This document shows positions 62,061 to 64,000 of a stretch of DNA of 64,000 bases, piece after piece. The position numbers and the translations under genes are program-made. The notes under the pieces are model-generated. The model did no database searches, had not been told where the DNA came from, and saw only the letters and a program-made list of their open reading frames with translations. The stretch is from Corynebacterium ciconiae DSM 44920 (GTDB lineage Bacteria; Actinomycetota; Actinomycetes; Mycobacteriales; Mycobacteriaceae): NCBI RefSeq assembly GCF_030440575.1, contig NZ_CP047189.1:2418001-2482000 (forward strand). Direction: 5' to 3'. Position 1 is the first letter of the stretch. Each line of letters opens with the position of its first letter.

Positions 62061-63191
62061 ATGCACGATGAGCACTGGCACAGCCTCCTCACCCAAGCGC
62101 GAGACACAGTCACGATCATCGTGGACGAGTTCATCGCCACCTTCCACAACCAAGGCGGCTACTCCGCTCATAGTGTCAGCGAGGAGGAGCTACGCGACAC
62201 CGCGGAAGACATTCTCAGCATGTTCATCGACGCCCTCCTCGGCCGCGTCGACGAGCAGCACTTCCGCTCCCACGCCGAAGCCCTCGGCCAGCGCCGCGCC
62301 AGCCAAGGCATAGCGCTCACAGCGCTTATCGACGCCATCCAACTGGACTTCGTTGTGCTATGGACCAGGCTGAGAGAACTTGCCGGCGCCGAAGCCATGC
62401 CCGCCCTCGTGGACAACGTGGAAAAACTCCACCGCCTGGTCTCCCACTACAGCTTCTGGGTGCGCGATTCCTATGTGCGCCGCACCGCCGAATCCGCCCA
62501 TAACCTTCGCCTCGCCAATCTCCGCTTCGTGGACCGGCTCCTATCCGCCAGCCGTATCGGCCCGCTCGGGCTTACGGAAATCGCCGACGCCCTCGGCCTC
62601 GATGTCAACGGCCACTTCCACTGCCTGTGCGTGCACCCCAACGACGCCCACCACGCCCGCACTGTCCTAGAGCCACTCAGTTCCAAAGGCGCAACCTTCG
62701 AGCACAACTACCACGGGATGTACGTGGTGTTCTGGGCCACCCACACCAGCGTGGACACCGCCACTGTTCGCAGCGTCCCCGGGCTCATCTTCCGCGATGT
62801 CCCCGGCCTGGCCGGGGTACGCACCGCCGCCCACTCCGCGCCCAGCATTTTCAAATCCACCGGGGCACCCACCCAGCTCGCCGACGCTTCCGAGCTACGC
62901 TGGGCCGTCGCCGGCGACGCCCTCAGCAGCCTCGACAACGGAGAGATGACCACCTACACCGCCGCGCTGGCCGGGCTGCGGGACAAAAAGGACCCCAGCA
63001 TCGATACGCTCTGGGCCTATCTACGCACCGGCTCCCTGAAAGAGGCCTCCGAGATTTCCTTCTGCCACCGCAATACCGTGATCAACCGGCTGAAACTGAT
63101 CAAAAACCTCACCGGTCTCGACCCCACCGTTCCCGTGGACGCCACCCTGCTACTCCTCGCTCTTCAGCGCCGCAGCACCGACACACCCTAA
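62061..63191 (+). CDS. PucR/CdaR family transcriptional regulator
   Basis: 376 aa. An N-terminal helical domain (about 1-140) of the RsbRD-like kind is followed by a GGDEF-like variable region. The C-terminal PucR helix-turn-helix reads IDTLWAYLRTGSLKEASEISFCHRNTVINRLKLIKNLTG. PucR-type proteins usually activate purine or amino-acid catabolic genes in response to a pathway metabolite. The divergent amidohydrolase-M20 operon and the downstream transporter are the obvious targets. An exact iterated 13-mer lies at 62324-62336. Confidence 0.87.
   Translation: MHDEHWHSLLTQARDTVTIIVDEFIATFHNQGGYSAHSVSEEELRDTAEDILSMFIDALLGRVDEQHFRSHAEALGQRRASQGIALTALIDAIQLDFVVLWTRLRELAGAEAMPALVDNVEKLHRLVSHYSFWVRDSYVRRTAESAHNLRLANLRFVDRLLSASRIGPLGLTEIADALGLDVNGHFHCLCVHPNDAHHARTVLEPLSSKGATFEHNYHGMYVVFWATHTSVDTATVRSVPGLIFRDVPGLAGVRTAAHSAPSIFKSTGAPTQLADASELRWAVAGDALSSLDNGEMTTYTAALAGLRDKKDPSIDTLWAYLRTGSLKEASEISFCHRNTVINRLKLIKNLTGLDPTVPVDATLLLLALQRRSTDTP
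62324..62336 (-). repeat. Iterated 13-mer inside the PucR gene
   Basis: GCTTATCGACGCC on the plus strand; CTT-ATC-GAC-GCC encodes Leu-Ile-Asp-Ala, the same four residues as the copy in holB. Confidence 0.75.
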
Positions 63192-63310
63192 GTGGCCTGC
63201 CGCTGTGCGATTGCATAGCTCCACACGCCGGTGGGCGCGGAAAAGGCCCAGTTTTTCCCCTGTGCTGGGGGATACATCCTGCACCGACCCCGCTGCCCTC
63301 TCTAGCCTTG

Positions 63311-63326
63311 TGTGCAATGCACCACA
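63311..63326 (+). promoter_or_regulatory. Candidate GlxR site before the MHS transporter gene
   Basis: TGTGC-AATGCA-CCACA keeps the TGTG and CACA ends at the correct 6-base spacing of TGTGA-N6-TCACA, with one changed base in each arm and AT rather than TA at the centre. It lies just after a TAGCCT box (63302-63307 region) where binding would repress. Confidence 0.35.
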
Positions 63327-63345
63327 TAGAGCTAGGAGGCTCGAT

Positions 63346-64000
63346 ATGAGCAGGACTGATCCCACATCCCTGAGCGGGGATCCGCAGGCGGATCCTTCCA
63401 CCCCCGGCGCGACCGCCCCGGGGCAGGACCGCAACCACACCACTGTGCAGGTAGATCCCCGCGAGGTGGGTAAGATCGCCCGCGCCGCGTTCGTGGGTAC
63501 CGTGCTGGAGTGGTACGACTTCTTCCTTTTCGGCACCGCCTCGGCGCTGCTCTTTCATTATCTGTTCTTCTCCGGCACAGACGACGCCACCGCCACGCTG
63601 GCGGTGTTCGCCACCTTTGGTGTGGGCTTTTTCGCCCGCCCCTTCGGCGCGGTGATCTTCGGCCGGATTGGCGACAAGCTGGGCCGACGTCCAGCCCTGA
63701 TCCTGTCGATCGTGGTGATCGGCGTGGCCACGGGCCTGATCGGTCTGCTGCCCACCTATAGCTCCATCGGTATCTGGGCGCCGATCCTGCTGACTGTGAT
63801 GCGGCTAGGCCAGGGTGTAGCCGTGGGTGGCGAGTGGGGCGGCGCCACCACGATGGCCATCGAGCACGCCCCGCCGGAGAAACGCGGCCGCTATGCTGCG
63901 TTGATCCAAATCGGCTCCCCGGTGGGCACGCTGCTGTCCTCGGGGGTATTCGCCCTCGTGTTGCTGCTGCCAGAGGAGACCGTGGACTCGTGGGCGTGGC
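63346..64000 (+). CDS. Metabolite:H+ symporter (MHS family, MFS), partial
   Basis: First 218 codons of a major facilitator transporter; it runs off the window. After a ~45-residue polar N-terminus come helix 1 with AAFVGTVLEWYDFFLFGTASAL, the A-motif FGRIGDKLGRRPALI and the MHS hallmark RLGQGVAVGGEWGGATTMAIEHAP. Relatives carry proline/betaine, citrate, shikimate or other carboxylates with protons. CTAGGAGG lies six bases before the ATG. It follows the PucR gene by 154 bases and probably imports the substrate of the amidohydrolase module. Confidence 0.87.
   Translation, partial: MSRTDPTSLSGDPQADPSTPGATAPGQDRNHTTVQVDPREVGKIARAAFVGTVLEWYDFFLFGTASALLFHYLFFSGTDDATATLAVFATFGVGFFARPFGAVIFGRIGDKLGRRPALILSIVVIGVATGLIGLLPTYSSIGIWAPILLTVMRLGQGVAVGGEWGGATTMAIEHAPPEKRGRYAALIQIGSPVGTLLSSGVFALVLLLPEETVDSWAW

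Overview
The window is chromosomal DNA of a high-GC actinobacterium, almost certainly a Corynebacterium. The evidence is the gene set and order: a class III adenylate cyclase of the CyaB type, TopA, a small cold-shock protein, a DUF1998 helicase, a Flp/Tad secretion block, a 6C small RNA, a MarP-type protease, Nth, GlxR, an MBL hydrolase, RidA, a WhiB protein and a PASTA-bearing PBP1. This is the conserved mycobacterial/corynebacterial block that runs from Rv3660c to Rv3682 in M. tuberculosis. Many genes have no leader: a -10 hexamer ends 7-8 bases before the start codon. That is typical of corynebacteria, and I used it to choose starts. I do not assign a species.

Layout. 1-7.9 kb: a YhgE/Pip membrane protein, a prolyl-oligopeptidase-family peptidase, an M1 aminopeptidase, a polytopic membrane protein and a DoxX protein. 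8-12 kb: an IclR regulator, a zinc alcohol dehydrogenase, an unusual GNAT-CbrC fusion and a GT2 glycosyltransferase. 12.2-17.2 kb: a polyprenyl-phosphate-type glycosyltransferase with its DUF2304 partner, a membrane-anchored DsbA-like protein with CcdA, a sugar epimerase and a DedA protein. 17-25.5 kb (mostly minus): glutamyl-Q-tRNA(Asp) synthetase, aspartate aminotransferase, tRNA-Ser, SRP RNA, an OatA-like acyltransferase, uracil-DNA glycosylase, an FAD oxidoreductase and a PPOX protein. 25.5-29.2 kb: a less GC-rich accessory patch with two decayed genes, a PadR/DUF5808 pair and an ABC-F protein behind a strong promoter and leader. 29.3-36.4 kb: tRNA-Thr, holB, cyaB, a Nudix gene, topA and cspA. 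36.7-44.7 kb: the helicase and a seven-gene Tad/Flp operon, then a TetR/DoxX pair. 44.7-58.9 kb: 6C RNA, a HAD phosphatase, the marP-nudix-thioredoxin-nth operon, glxR, whcA, ponA, yqeY and a phosphoesterase. 59-64 kb: tRNA-Pro, an M20 amidohydrolase plus a YtcJ-type amidohydrolase, a divergent PucR regulator and the start of an MHS-family transporter.

How the genes connect. CyaB makes the cAMP that GlxR binds, so both halves of the main cAMP circuit are here. The Tad operon encodes an ATPase, two membrane platform proteins, a Flp-like pilin, two pseudopilin-like proteins and a CpaE-like protein; no prepilin peptidase is in view. The two amidohydrolases, PucR and the transporter look like one catabolic module.

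The most unusual signal is a 13-base word, GGCGTCGAYAAGC. It occurs nine times exactly and at least six more times with one mismatch, in genes and between them, and the intergenic copies sit in or beside hairpins. No annotated feature explains it.
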